From: a bacterium
Lineage (GTDB): Bacteria; Krumholzibacteriota; Krumholzibacteriia; LZORAL124-64-63
NCBI GenBank assembly: GCA_020049465.1
Contig: JAIFKS010000004.1
Span: 1-64,000 of the forward strand
DNA: 64,000 bases
Direction: 5' to 3'
In this document: piece by piece, positions 45,346 through 56,405 of the stretch
Layout of the letters: the number at the start of each line of letters is the position of its first letter
How positions within the stretch are numbered: the first letter of the stretch is position 1
Made by a program: the position numbers and the translations under genes
The notes under the pieces: generated by a model
Told to the model about the DNA's origin: nothing
What the model saw: the letters and a program-made list of their open reading frames with translations, nothing else
The model's database searches: none

Positions 45346-48300
45346 CGGGCCGCCGGTGGCGCCTCGCGGGGAGCGGGCTTTTGCGGCCGCGGCTGGCGAC
45401 GCTGACGCTGCTGGCCGTGGGCGCGGGCGCGTGGAATGCCGCCGCCACCGAACCGCCGGCGGCAGCGGTGTCCGTGGCGCCGCCCGGCGTGCGCTACGAG
45501 GCCGCCGCGCGCGCGGCCGCGGCCGGTGATACGGCACCGGCACGCCTGTTGTCCGCCGCCCTGAACGACGACGATCTGAACGATCTGGCGCCGGGAGCGT
45601 CGCTGCTGCTGCGCGGAAGCGTGGCCGACCTGCTGGGTGACCACCGGGGAGCCGCGAAGCTGTTCCAGCAGAGCGCGGATAAGGGTCAGGACGCGGATCA
45701 GCGAGAGGCCGCTTCCTATCTCGCCGCGCAGGCGCTCGAATCCGCCGGCGACGACGAAGCCGCGCGCAGGGCCTGGACGCGTTGGCGCGAAGACCATCCG
45801 AACGGAAGGCTGGCGACCGAAGCTGGACTCCGGTTGGCGTGGCTGCAGCTCCGCGCGGGCGTGAACGACCAGGCCGCCGCCACGGTGACGGCGCTGGCCG
45901 AAGCGCATCCCTGGCTGCGGACCGATCCGGCCTGGCGGCGCGCGCAGGCGATGGTCGACTGCGTGCAGGGCCGTCCCGCCGAGGCTCTGGCCCAACTGGG
46001 AGACGCGCCGCAGGGTGCGGTTCCGCTCTACCTGAAAGGGTTGTGCGAAGCGGCTCTGGGCGATCCGCTGGCGGCCGCCGCCGCGTTCCAGGACGTGGCC
46101 GCGCGCTATCCGCACTCGCCGTTGCGCGACCCGGCGCTGTTCGCCAAGGCGAACACGTTCCTGGCCGGCGGCGCCTGGCGAAGCGCGGCCGAGGATTTCG
46201 CGATCGTGGCCGCTCGCACCACCGACGCCGAACTGGCCGCGGAGGCGACCATACGCCAGGCCGTGGCCCGGCATCTGGACGGCGCGTCGCCGACGGCGGT
46301 GGCGCTGCTGCGCGACCTGACTTCCCGCTTGCGCGGCACCGAGGTGGCCGCGCGCGCGCAGTTCCTGCTGGGCGACGTGCTGGCGGCCGTCGGCGATCAT
46401 GCCGGCGCCATCGTCGCCCTCAATGAGGTCCTGGGCGTCTACTACGACCGCGACGTGGCCGCGGGCGCGCAGTACCGCATCGCGCGGAGCTACGCGGCGC
46501 TTGGACAGGTGGATGACGCGACAGCGGCCTGCCAGGCCGTCGTCACCGGCTATCCGCTGTCGCCGCAGGCGCCGGCAGCGGCCTACCTGGCCGGCTGCGG
46601 GCTGCTCGAGAACAACCGTGCGCCGGAGGCGGCCGCGTACTTCCAGCTGGTGCTGGACCGCTACGCGCAACACGAGGACAGCGATGGAACCATCGTCTTC
46701 GCGGCTCCGGAACACCGCGAGCTGGTCGACGCCGCGCTGTGCATGCTGCAGGTGGCCTGGCAGAGCACCGGCGATCGGGGTCGCCTGAGCGGCGCGGCGC
46801 ACGCGCTGTTGCAGCGCCTGCCGCCCAGCCGCTCGCCGTGGCGGGCGTGGGCCCTGCTGATCGACGCCGACGCGCAGGCCGGACAAGGCCTATATGCCGA
46901 CGCGCGCGCCAGCCTGGAGCGTCTGCAGACGGAGTTTCCCGATCACACGGCGCTGCCGGCGGCAGGACAGCTTCTGGCCTGGACGTACGCGCAGGAAGGC
47001 GATCAGGAACGGGCTGTCGCCGCGAGCGAGGCCGTGCTGGCCCGCGACACCGGCGGCGGCGACCGCGAGCTGTTCAATCAGGCGCTGCTGAACATCGCGC
47101 ACGTGCGCTTCAACCAGGGACGGCACGCGGACGCGCTGCCGGCCTACGAGGAATTCCTGCGCCGCAACGCGCAGCACGCCGACCGCCAGCTGGTGCTGTA
47201 CCAGGCGGGCCTGTGCTATCTGCGGCTGGACCGCGCCGGCGACGCTGCCGACCGCTGGGAAGCGGCCGTCGCGCTGGATCCGGCCAGCGATCTGGCCGAA
47301 CAGGCCTGGTCGCGCGCGGGCGACCTGTACTTCCAGGCCGAGCGCTACGATGACGCCCGCCGCTGCTACGGCGGACTGCTGGCACACTTCGCCGACGGCG
47401 ACGGCGCGGCGCTGGGTCGGCTGCGTCTGGCCCAGTGCGACTTCAACGCGGGCCGCGACCAGGAGGCCATCACGGGATTCGGGCAGCTGATCGAGAGCAA
47501 TCCGCGCTCGCCGCTGCGGGCGGACGCCGAGCACGGCATCGAGCAGTCGCTCTACCGGCTGGGTCAGGCCGACAACGGCATCGAGCAGTTGACCGACCTG
47601 GTCGAGCACCACCCCGACAGCCCGTTCGCCGCCGACGCGCAGTTCCGCATCGCCAGCCGGCTCTACGAGAACCGCCAGTTCGAGCAGGCCGCCGACGAGT
47701 TCCGCCGCGTGGTCAGCCGTTGGCCCGGCTACTCGGCGGCGGACCGCGCGCAGTACCTGATGGCCGAATCGTATGCCGAAGCGGGCGACGGCGAGTCCGC
47801 CCGGCAGGCCTACGAACAGTTCCTCGGCTTCTTCGGCAAGAGCGACCTCAAGGTCTCCGCCCGGTTCCGGCTGGGCATGAACCGGTTCGAGGCCGGCGCC
47901 TATCGTGATGCGGCCACGGGCTTCGCCGAAGTGGTGGCCGCGGCACCCGGCGGCGAGATGGCCAAGGCCGCGCTCTACAACCTGGCCCTGTGCCAGCGGC
48001 TGGACGGTCAGCCCGCGGCCGCGGCGACCCGTCTGCAGGAATACCGGCGCACGTACCCGGGCGACGAACGCGCCGCCGCCGTGGCCTTCCAGCTGGGCGA
48101 CCTGCACGAGCAGGCGGGCCGGTTGCCGCAGGCGGTATCCGAACTGGCGGCCGCCGCCGCGGCTCCCTGCGAGGAGCCGCTGCGCACCGAGGTTCACTAT
48201 CGGCTGGGCGCCTGCCGCGAGAAGCTGAACGACACGTCCGGAGCGCTGGCGGCCTACCGGCAGGCCGCGGCGTGCGCCGACCCGGACGATCCCTTCCGTT

Positions 48301-48458
48301 TGTCGGCGTTGGCCCGCGGCGCCGTGCTGAGCGAGGACAGCGGCGACCTGCGCGCCGCCCTGTCGGCCTACCGTGACCTGATGAAGAACGCCGCGGATCC
48401 CCAACTGGTGGCTGCGGCGACCGATCGCGCCGCGCAACTCGCGGCGGTGGTTCGCTAG
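45342..48458 (+). CDS. 1038-residue exported TPR protein
   Basis: The start ATG overlaps the stop of the PorV-like gene (ATGA). An N-terminal signal (LATLTLLAVGAGAWNAAA) precedes about 1000 residues of Ala/Arg-rich helical repeats, with at least 15-20 TPR-like units. Typical units are AAYLAGCGLLENNRAPEAAAYFQLVLDRY in outline and ADAQFRIASRLYENRQFEQAADEFRRVV. The repeats resemble those of YbgF/CpoB and BamD-like Tol-associated scaffolds. Given the ExbB-ExbD-ExbD-TonB genes directly after it, it is likely a periplasmic scaffold linking the motor to the outer membrane. An open frame also runs on from the preceding genes, but codon content and the overlap support this start. Confidence 0.8.
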   Translation: MTGRRWRLAGSGLLRPRLATLTLLAVGAGAWNAAATEPPAAAVSVAPPGVRYEAAARAAAAGDTAPARLLSAALNDDDLNDLAPGASLLLRGSVADLLGDHRGAAKLFQQSADKGQDADQREAASYLAAQALESAGDDEAARRAWTRWREDHPNGRLATEAGLRLAWLQLRAGVNDQAAATVTALAEAHPWLRTDPAWRRAQAMVDCVQGRPAEALAQLGDAPQGAVPLYLKGLCEAALGDPLAAAAAFQDVAARYPHSPLRDPALFAKANTFLAGGAWRSAAEDFAIVAARTTDAELAAEATIRQAVARHLDGASPTAVALLRDLTSRLRGTEVAARAQFLLGDVLAAVGDHAGAIVALNEVLGVYYDRDVAAGAQYRIARSYAALGQVDDATAACQAVVTGYPLSPQAPAAAYLAGCGLLENNRAPEAAAYFQLVLDRYAQHEDSDGTIVFAAPEHRELVDAALCMLQVAWQSTGDRGRLSGAAHALLQRLPPSRSPWRAWALLIDADAQAGQGLYADARASLERLQTEFPDHTALPAAGQLLAWTYAQEGDQERAVAASEAVLARDTGGGDRELFNQALLNIAHVRFNQGRHADALPAYEEFLRRNAQHADRQLVLYQAGLCYLRLDRAGDAADRWEAAVALDPASDLAEQAWSRAGDLYFQAERYDDARRCYGGLLAHFADGDGAALGRLRLAQCDFNAGRDQEAITGFGQLIESNPRSPLRADAEHGIEQSLYRLGQADNGIEQLTDLVEHHPDSPFAADAQFRIASRLYENRQFEQAADEFRRVVSRWPGYSAADRAQYLMAESYAEAGDGESARQAYEQFLGFFGKSDLKVSARFRLGMNRFEAGAYRDAATGFAEVVAAAPGGEMAKAALYNLALCQRLDGQPAAAATRLQEYRRTYPGDERAAAVAFQLGDLHEQAGRLPQAVSELAAAAAAPCEEPLRTEVHYRLGACREKLNDTSGALAAYRQAAACADPDDPFRLSALARGAVLSEDSGDLRAALSAYRDLMKNAADPQLVAAATDRAAQLAAVVR

Positions 48459-48498
48459 CGCGGACGGGCCGGGGCCGTCCACAACGCAAGGAGTACGG

Positions 48499-49155
48499 AT
48501 GTTCGTCGACTTCGACTGGACCGCGGCGCTCGCCCAGAGTCCGATCCTCATCGTGCTGATCCTGTGCAGCGTGGTGACGCTGGGCTTCGCGATCGAACGC
48601 CTCAACTACTACCACAAGCGGAACGGCAACACCGACACGACCATGCGCAAGGCCATGAGCGCGATCCAGGGCGGCCGCTTCGACGAGGCGATCAACCACT
48701 TCCAGGACCTGGCGCATCCGCTGGGGCCGGTGGCCATCAACACGCTGGACGGATTCCGGCGCGCGCCCGGCGAGGCCGAGGAGATCATGCACGTGATGCT
48801 CAACCAGCAGAAGCTGCTGCTGGAACGAAACACGGGCCTTCTCGGCACCATGGCTGCCGTCACGCCGCTGATCGGGCTGCTGGGTACGGTGTGGGGGATC
48901 ATGCGTGCGTTCCAGGCGATGAGCGCGGCGGGATCGGCGGCGCCGGCCATCGTCGCCGGCGGCGTGGCCGAGGCCCTGGTGACCACGGCGGCGGGCCTGG
49001 TCATCGCCGTGCCTTCGGTCATGCTCTACAACCATTTCAACCGCCGGCTGGCGACGATGCTGTCGGTGGCCGAGAACCACACGCGGCTGCTGTGCGTGGC
49101 CGCGCGCGAGACGCTCGGCATCTCCACGCCCGCGCCCGACGCGGCGGCCAGGTGA
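48499..49155 (+). CDS. ExbB/TolQ/MotA-family proton channel
   Basis: A 218-residue inner-membrane protein with three membrane helices: about 12-34 (SPILIVLILCSVVTLGFAI), 118-140 (GTMAAVTPLIGLLGTVWGIM), and 155-180 (GGVAEALVTTAAGLVIAVPSVM). The conserved ExbB/TolQ signatures TPLIGLLGTVWGIM and the G-VAEAL-TTAAGL helix, with Thr residues in the channel, are intact. With ExbD-type partners it converts proton flow into motion or force across the periplasm. ATG 48499 has AAGGAG five bases upstream. Whether it functionally pairs as TolQ or ExbB cannot be decided from sequence; the downstream TonB favours ExbB. Confidence 0.92.
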   Translation: MFVDFDWTAALAQSPILIVLILCSVVTLGFAIERLNYYHKRNGNTDTTMRKAMSAIQGGRFDEAINHFQDLAHPLGPVAINTLDGFRRAPGEAEEIMHVMLNQQKLLLERNTGLLGTMAAVTPLIGLLGTVWGIMRAFQAMSAAGSAAPAIVAGGVAEALVTTAAGLVIAVPSVMLYNHFNRRLATMLSVAENHTRLLCVAARETLGISTPAPDAAAR

Positions 49156-49571
49156 TGATGAAGCTGCGCCGCGGATTCGAGATGGACGAGGGCCCGCTGG
49201 CCGAGGTCAACACCACGCCGCTGATCGACGTGTCGCTGGTGCTGGTCGTGATCCTGCTGCTGGCCACGCCGCTGGCCTTCGAGTCGAGCTTCGGCGTGCG
49301 CCAGGGCGACCGGCTCGCGAAGCCGGGCGTGGTCGAGGACGTGCAGGATCGCGTCGAACTGGCGATCACCGGCGAGAATCGCGTCGAAGTGAACGGACGC
49401 TCCGTGGCCGTGGAACAGCTGGCAGGCGCCCTGCAGCCCCTGTTCGCGTCCGGCGCGAGCCGGGACGTGGCGGTGTCGTGCGCGGATCAGATCAGCCACG
49501 GCGCGTTCGTGCGGGTGCTCGACATCGCCAAACTCAATGGCGCGGCGAACATCGCCGTGGCGGAGAAGTGA
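49155..49571 (+). CDS. ExbD/TolR-family protein, first copy
   Basis: A 138-residue bitopic protein. A short cytoplasmic N-terminus is followed by one membrane helix (IDVSLVLVVILLLATPLAF) carrying the proton-accepting Asp25 in NTTPLIDVSLVL. The periplasmic domain is about 90 residues (VELAITGENRVEVNGRSV ... VRVLDIAKLNGAANIAVA). The ATG shares its A with the TGA of the ExbB gene (TGATG), so the two are translationally coupled. Two consecutive ExbD genes after one ExbB occur in other non-proteobacterial TonB loci and may form a hetero-oligomer. Confidence 0.9.
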   Translation: MMKLRRGFEMDEGPLAEVNTTPLIDVSLVLVVILLLATPLAFESSFGVRQGDRLAKPGVVEDVQDRVELAITGENRVEVNGRSVAVEQLAGALQPLFASGASRDVAVSCADQISHGAFVRVLDIAKLNGAANIAVAEK

Positions 49572-49572
49572 C

Positions 49573-50001
49573 ATGAGACTCAGGCAGGCCCCGACGACGC
49601 CTCCCATGGCGAAGATCAACGTGACGCCGATCATCGACGTCGCGCTGGTGCTGGTGATCATCCTGCTGGTGACCGCGCCGATGATGTCGCTGTCGGACCT
49701 GCCGGTGGATCTGCCCGGCGCGCACGCCCGCGACACCGAACGACCGGACTTCATCAGCCTGACGATGGCGGCCGACGGCCGGCTGGCGCTGGACGAGGCG
49801 CCGCTCGGCGGTCTGGCCGACGTGGCGCCGCGCCTGCGCGACCGACTCGCGGCGCGCCGCGACACGAACCGCCTGGTCGTGGTGCGGGCCGACGCGTCGC
49901 TGCCGCACGCGGCGGTCAGGCGCCTGCTGGACGCCGCCCGCGAAGGCGGCGCCCTGAATCTGGGCATCGCCACCAGCCAGATCTCCGGCGGTCGGCCATG
50001 A
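49573..50001 (+). CDS. ExbD/TolR-family protein, second copy
   Basis: A 142-residue bitopic protein: membrane helix about 18-40 with Asp22 in VTPIIDVALVLVIILLVT, then a periplasmic ExbD/TolR domain (ISLTMAADGRLALDEAP ... RLVVVRADASLPHAAVRRLLDAAREGG). It is closer to standard TolR/ExbD than the first copy. It starts two bases after the preceding stop and its stop overlaps the ATG of tonB (ATGA). The two copies differ considerably in the periplasmic part, so they are not a recent duplication. Confidence 0.91.
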   Translation: MRLRQAPTTPPMAKINVTPIIDVALVLVIILLVTAPMMSLSDLPVDLPGAHARDTERPDFISLTMAADGRLALDEAPLGGLADVAPRLRDRLAARRDTNRLVVVRADASLPHAAVRRLLDAAREGGALNLGIATSQISGGRP

Positions 50002-50966
50002 CCACGATGACGGCCATTACGCTGAACGACGACTTCCGCGCCATGCGTGCCCGCTTCCACCGCGCGCTGGCGGTGAGTGTGGGCGTGCACGCGCTGCTGG
50101 CGCTGACCTTGACGCTGCTGCACGAGGCCCGTCCGGTCGTGCCGCGCATCATCGAAGTCACCTGGCTGGAGCCGGAGGTCGAGACGGTGGTCGAGCCGAT
50201 CCGTGAACCGGTCAGAACGCTGCCGGAGGAACCGCCGCCCGTCGCGGCTCCGCGTCCGCGGCCGGAACCGAAGCTCGAAGCCGAGCGGCCGCGCGTGGAC
50301 GCCGCCGCTGCCGCCTCGGCGCGCCGTGAGGCGCAGCTGGCCGGGTTGAAAGCCACGCGCAATGAAGTCGCCCGCGATCTGAATGTGGCGCCGGCCTCGT
50401 CGGCGACACGCCAGTTGCTTGCGGCAGCACCCACCGGTGGCGCGGATCTGACGCGGATGGCCGCCGGGGCGATGATGCCGGTGGCTGAGAAAGGCCGGCC
50501 GGTGGCGTTGTCCCGCGGGCCGGAGGTCAAGGCGTCGGCCCTGGCGCTCAACCGCGGGCCGGCGGTGGTCGGCGGTGGCCTGCCGCTGGCGGCCGAGGCG
50601 TCTGCCGGCGGAGGCGGCTCGGTGTCGGCGCAGCCGGCCGTGGCGTCCGGGGAGTCGGGCGCCGCGCCCGGCGATATCCTGCTCGAAGGACCGGCCGCCG
50701 ATCGGCCCGTCGTGGCTTCGCAGTTGCCGCAGTACCCGGACTGGGCGCGGCGACAGGCAGTCGAAGCCGCCGTGACGCTGCATTTTTCCGTGCTGCCGGA
50801 CGGGCGTGTGCGTGAGGACGTGCAGGTGCTCAAGACCGGCGGCTTCCGCGATTTCGACGAACGCGCCGTGGCGGCGCTGCGCCAGTGGCGCTTCTCGGCT
50901 CTGCCCGACGGCGACGCCGGCGGGCAGTGGGGCACGATCACCTTCCGTTTCCGACTGCACGGCTGA
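49998..50966 (+). CDS. tonB: TonB-family energy transducer
   Basis: A 322-residue protein with one N-terminal membrane helix (about 25-43; VSVGVHALLALTLTLLH, including the conserved Ser-His face). A periplasmic linker (about 50-225) starts with a Pro/Glu-rich segment (EEPPPVAAPRPRPEPK) but continues Ala/Gly/Ser-rich. The C-terminal TonB domain (about 230-322) contains QLPQYPDWARRQAVEAAVTL, VLKTGGFRDFDERAVAALRQWRF and a final FRFRLHG. It transmits energy from ExbB/ExbD to outer-membrane proteins. No TonB-dependent receptor gene occurs in this window, so its client may be unusual. Translationally coupled to the second ExbD. Confidence 0.9.
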   Translation: MTTMTAITLNDDFRAMRARFHRALAVSVGVHALLALTLTLLHEARPVVPRIIEVTWLEPEVETVVEPIREPVRTLPEEPPPVAAPRPRPEPKLEAERPRVDAAAAASARREAQLAGLKATRNEVARDLNVAPASSATRQLLAAAPTGGADLTRMAAGAMMPVAEKGRPVALSRGPEVKASALALNRGPAVVGGGLPLAAEASAGGGGSVSAQPAVASGESGAAPGDILLEGPAADRPVVASQLPQYPDWARRQAVEAAVTLHFSVLPDGRVREDVQVLKTGGFRDFDERAVAALRQWRFSALPDGDAGGQWGTITFRFRLHG

Positions 50967-50990
50967 GCCGCGCCCGACGGGGAGGACGAC

Positions 50991-51950
50991 ATGGACATCG
51001 CACTTGCTTTCCTGCGCGGACCGGTTGCTCCGGCGGCCCTTGTCCTGGGGCTGGCCGCCGCCGGCACGGCCGGCGCCCGGCCCGAAGCGTCGCCGCCGCC
51101 GCCGGCGCCCGCCGCGGCCCTGTCGCTGCCGGCGCAGGGTGGCGGTTCGCTCGGCAGCCTGACGGTCGAGGGGGCGAGCCAGGTGCGCATCCGCTTCGAG
51201 CGCCCGGCCCTGAAGATCGACCTGGATCCGCTGGCGGCGCCCGGATTGGCGAGCGCATCGACGCTGGCCATCCTGGAGCGCCGGACGCCGGACCTGGCGC
51301 TGCCGCTGCTGCGCGCCTCGGCGGATGAACGCGCGGTGCGCACGCCGCGGCCGTGGCTGACCGGCTTCGCGGTCGGCGCGTTGTCGCGCCTGCGACAGGA
51401 CGTCAAGGGCGTGGCGCGCTGGCAACTGGAGATCGTCGATGCGCACGGAGCGGTGGTGAGCCAGCGTAATGGCGAAGGCGCGCTGCCGCGCGAGATTCCC
51501 TGGGATGGTCTGCGCGCCGACGGCACGCCGGCGCCCTGCGGCATCGCCTATGCGCACGTGCTCACCGCCCGCGACAAGGCCGGCAACACGCGGCGCTTCG
51601 TCGGCGAAAGCTTCGAACTGCCGGCGTACCGCGTGGAGACAGCGAACGGTCCCTGCCTGCTGTTCTCGGCCGCCCAGTGGCGCGCTGCGGACCTCGCCGG
51701 CAGCGGCGTCTCGTCCCTGCTCGTCGAGGCGGCCACCGTGCTGAACCTGCACACGGATCCCGATCGCCCGCTCGTGGTCACCGCGACCGCCGCGACGATC
51801 GACGAGGCCGGACAGATCGGCCGCGACGTGGTCGAGGCCCTGGCTCCGCTGGTCGGCGGCGGGGAGCGTCGGCTGGAACTGCAGACGCACGTATCGGCAG
51901 GCGCGCCGGAGGGCGGCACGGTGCAGGTGGCGGCGCCGGGCGCCCTGTAA
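50991..51950 (+). CDS. exported protein with internal FlgD-like module
   Basis: A 319-residue protein with a signal peptide (about 10-29, GLAAAGTAGA). After a Pro-rich linker come a small beta region, then an FlgD-like module (about 138-200) with RWQLEIVDAHGAVV, EIPWDGLRADGTPAPCGIAYAHVLTA. It is very like the module of the PorV-like protein three genes upstream (AWQLEIVDGSGLVV). The C-terminal 110 residues contain VEAATVLNLHTDPDRPLVVTA and EAGQIGRDVVEALAPLV and resemble OmpA-type arrangements in outline, though peptidoglycan-binding residues are not clear. It is last in the TonB operon, 24 bases after tonB. It probably acts with the PorV-like and TPR proteins in the periplasm. Confidence 0.72.
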   Translation: MDIALAFLRGPVAPAALVLGLAAAGTAGARPEASPPPPAPAAALSLPAQGGGSLGSLTVEGASQVRIRFERPALKIDLDPLAAPGLASASTLAILERRTPDLALPLLRASADERAVRTPRPWLTGFAVGALSRLRQDVKGVARWQLEIVDAHGAVVSQRNGEGALPREIPWDGLRADGTPAPCGIAYAHVLTARDKAGNTRRFVGESFELPAYRVETANGPCLLFSAAQWRAADLAGSGVSSLLVEAATVLNLHTDPDRPLVVTATAATIDEAGQIGRDVVEALAPLVGGGERRLELQTHVSAGAPEGGTVQVAAPGAL

Positions 51951-52096
51951 ACAGGTCTGATCACTCGTGTTGCGACCGGGTGGCCGCGCGGTGGCCCATC
52001 TTCGTGGTCCGCGATTGTCCTACTGCGGGAGCGCGCCGCGCATTATCTTGCCCCGGCAACCGGCCGGCGACGCCGGCCCAGCCCGGGGCGTGACAC

Positions 52097-54225
52097 ATGA
52101 GAACTGCCGACGATTCCAACCCGCAGCCCACCAGCCTGCTGCGGGACGATTTCCCCTCCGTTGATCCGGCCGCCTGGCGCCGGGAGGTCGACCGACTGTT
52201 GAAGGGTGCGCCCTACGACAAGACGATGGTCACCACCCTGCCCGAAGGCCTGCGCGTTCAACCGTTGCACACGGCGGCGGATCTGGCCGACGGCCTGTGG
52301 GGCGCGTCGCTGCCGGGGCGGGCGCCGTTCCTGCGCGGATCGCATCCGGACGCCGTCGGGCCCGTGCCCTGGCTCGTGGCGCAGGAACTGCCGACAGCCG
52401 ACGCCGGCGATTTCAACCGGGCGCTGTTGCACGATCTCGAGCGCGGCCAGTCGGCGATCAACCTGCGGCTCGATGCCGCCGGCCGCCACGGGCTGGATCC
52501 GGCGACGGCGTTGCCGGAACAGGTGGGAACGGGCGGCACTTCGGTGGCCGGACTGGACGATCTGCGGCGCGCGCTGGCCGACGTGGACCTGACGGCCGCG
52601 CCGCTGCTGCTGCAGGCTGGAGCCGCGACGCTGCCATTGGCAGCCATGCTGACAGCCCTGGCGGTCGAAAACGGCGGTTCGCCGCGCGAGTGGCGCGGTG
52701 CCTGGGGCTGCGATCCGGTGGCGCTGGTTTCCGCCGGCGATAGTTCCGTCCTGACGGTCGACACGATGTTCGACCATGCCGCGCTGCTCACCTCGTGGGC
52801 CGCGGAGTCCGCACCGTCGCTGCGCACGCTTGCGGTGAGCGACGCGCCGTGGCACGAAGCCGGGGCCGACGGCGTCCTTTCGCTGGGGCTGATGCTGGCC
52901 GGCGCCGTCGGGACGCTGCGCGAAATGGAAGCGCGCGGCCTGGCGCCCGAGGCCTGCGCCCCGCGTCTGGCGTTCCACCTGAGCCTGGACACCGACTTCT
53001 TCCTGGAGATCGCGCGCCTGCGCGCGCTGCGCGTGCTGTGGTCCGATGTGTTGACGGCCTGTGGCTGTCCCGGCGCCGCGACGGCGGCCTATATCCACGC
53101 GCGCACCGGTGACCGTCTTCTCTCGAGGCTGGATCCGCATTCGAATCTGCTGCGCGCGACGACCGCCGCCATGGCGGCGGTCTGCGGCGGCGCCGACAGC
53201 CTGCATGTCACGCCCTGGGACGCGCTGATGCCGGCTCCGGGCTCCGCCGGCAGGCGCCTGGCGCGCAATCTCCAGCTCATCCTCGGCCACGAGTGCCGCT
53301 TCGGCGCTGTGGTCGATCCGGCCGGCGGCTCGTGGTACGTCGAGACGCTGACGCGCGAGGTGGGCGAGGGCGCCTGGGCGGTCATGCAGCGGATCGAAAG
53401 CGTCGGCGGCCTGCGTGCCGCGCTGACGTCGGGTCTGGTGCAGACGCTGGTGCGCGACGCGGGCGATCGCCGCGCCGCGCGTCTGGCCCGCGCTCAGGAC
53501 GCGAGGGTCGGCGTCAACAAGTTCGTGGCTGCCTCGGTCGCGGAGGTCGCCGCGACCGGGACCGATCCCGGCTGGCTGGCGGAGCGACGCAAGCAGGTTG
53601 CGCCACGGCCCGCGCCGGTGGATCCGGCGGACCCGCGCGCGGATGCGGTCGCGCAGATGCGCTCGCTGATCGCCGCGGCCGGCGACGGCGCCTCGCTGGG
53701 TGCGCTGACGGCCGCGCTCGGCGCCCACGCCGCGGTTCCGGCCGCGCCGCCCTGGGAGCCGCTGCCGGCCCGTCGCGACGCCGAACCCTTCGAAGCGCTG
53801 GTGGCCCGCGTCGGCCGCCTGGGCAGGCGTTCGCCGCCATCGGCCCGCGCGCACTGCGTGTGCCTGGGCGACGCCGGCCGCACCGGCCCGCGTCTGGACT
53901 TCGCCCGCGGCAGTCTGGCGGCCGGCGGGTTCACCGTCACCGCCGGCGTCTTCCATCAGGAGGCCGCGTCCGCCGCGGCCGAGGCGCGCGCCGCCGGCGC
54001 CGCCGTCGTCATGCTGGTGGGCCTGGACGAGACCTATCCCGAACTGGGCGCGGCCGTGGCCGTGCTGCTGGCGAAGGGGCCGACACCGCCGCTGCTGATG
54101 GCCGCGGGCCGGCCGTCGGCCGCGACCGAGCCGCTGACCCTCGCCGGCGTGACCCGCTTCCTGCATCTGGGCAGCGACCTGGTGGCCGAACTGAACGGCG
54201 TCGTCGACGCTCTCGGAGGTGAGTC

Positions 54226-54229
<4 letters not shown>
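52097..54229 (+). CDS. mutA: methylmalonyl-CoA mutase small subunit
   Basis: A 710-residue protein, partner of MutB in the adenosylcobalamin-dependent isomerisation of methylmalonyl-CoA to succinyl-CoA. The N-terminal mutase barrel (about 20-500) has [20 protein letters not shown] and the strand motif [23 protein letters not shown]. The C-terminal cobalamin-binding-like domain (about 590-710) lacks the DxHxxG motif, as expected of the non-catalytic small subunit. Its TGA overlaps the mutB ATG (ATGA), enforcing equal synthesis. The pair links odd-chain fatty-acid or branched amino-acid breakdown, or propionate metabolism, to the TCA cycle. Confidence 0.9.
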
Positions 54230-56373
<2,144 letters not shown>

Positions 56374-56382
<9 letters not shown>

Positions 56383-56405
56383 CATGAGGTACGCCTAGCA
56401 TGAAG
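56374..56405 (+). repeat. 16-base tandem repeat over the mutB stop / meaB start
   Basis: Two adjacent 16-base copies (56374-56389 and 56390-56405) differ at two positions and share GCCTAGCATGA. Each copy holds a TAG stop and an ATG. The first copy's ATG (56384) opens a four-codon frame ending in the second copy's TAG. The second ATG (56400) is the meaB start. Confidence 0.8.

Noticed and set aside
42450..48458. A continuous plus-strand open frame of about 2000 codons
   Set aside because: Its last 1038 codons are the TPR gene; the first half is an Arg/Gly/Ala-rich shadow of the repeat protein and PorV-like gene, produced by high GC. The overlap ATG at 45342 is the real start.
41041..51950. 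Calling the TonB/PorV-like operon a type IX secretion system
   Set aside because: Only a PorV/PorQ-like protein and FlgD-like tails are present. No PorU, PorK/L/M/N or SprA homologue is seen in the window, and FlgD-like tails are not proof of type IX export.
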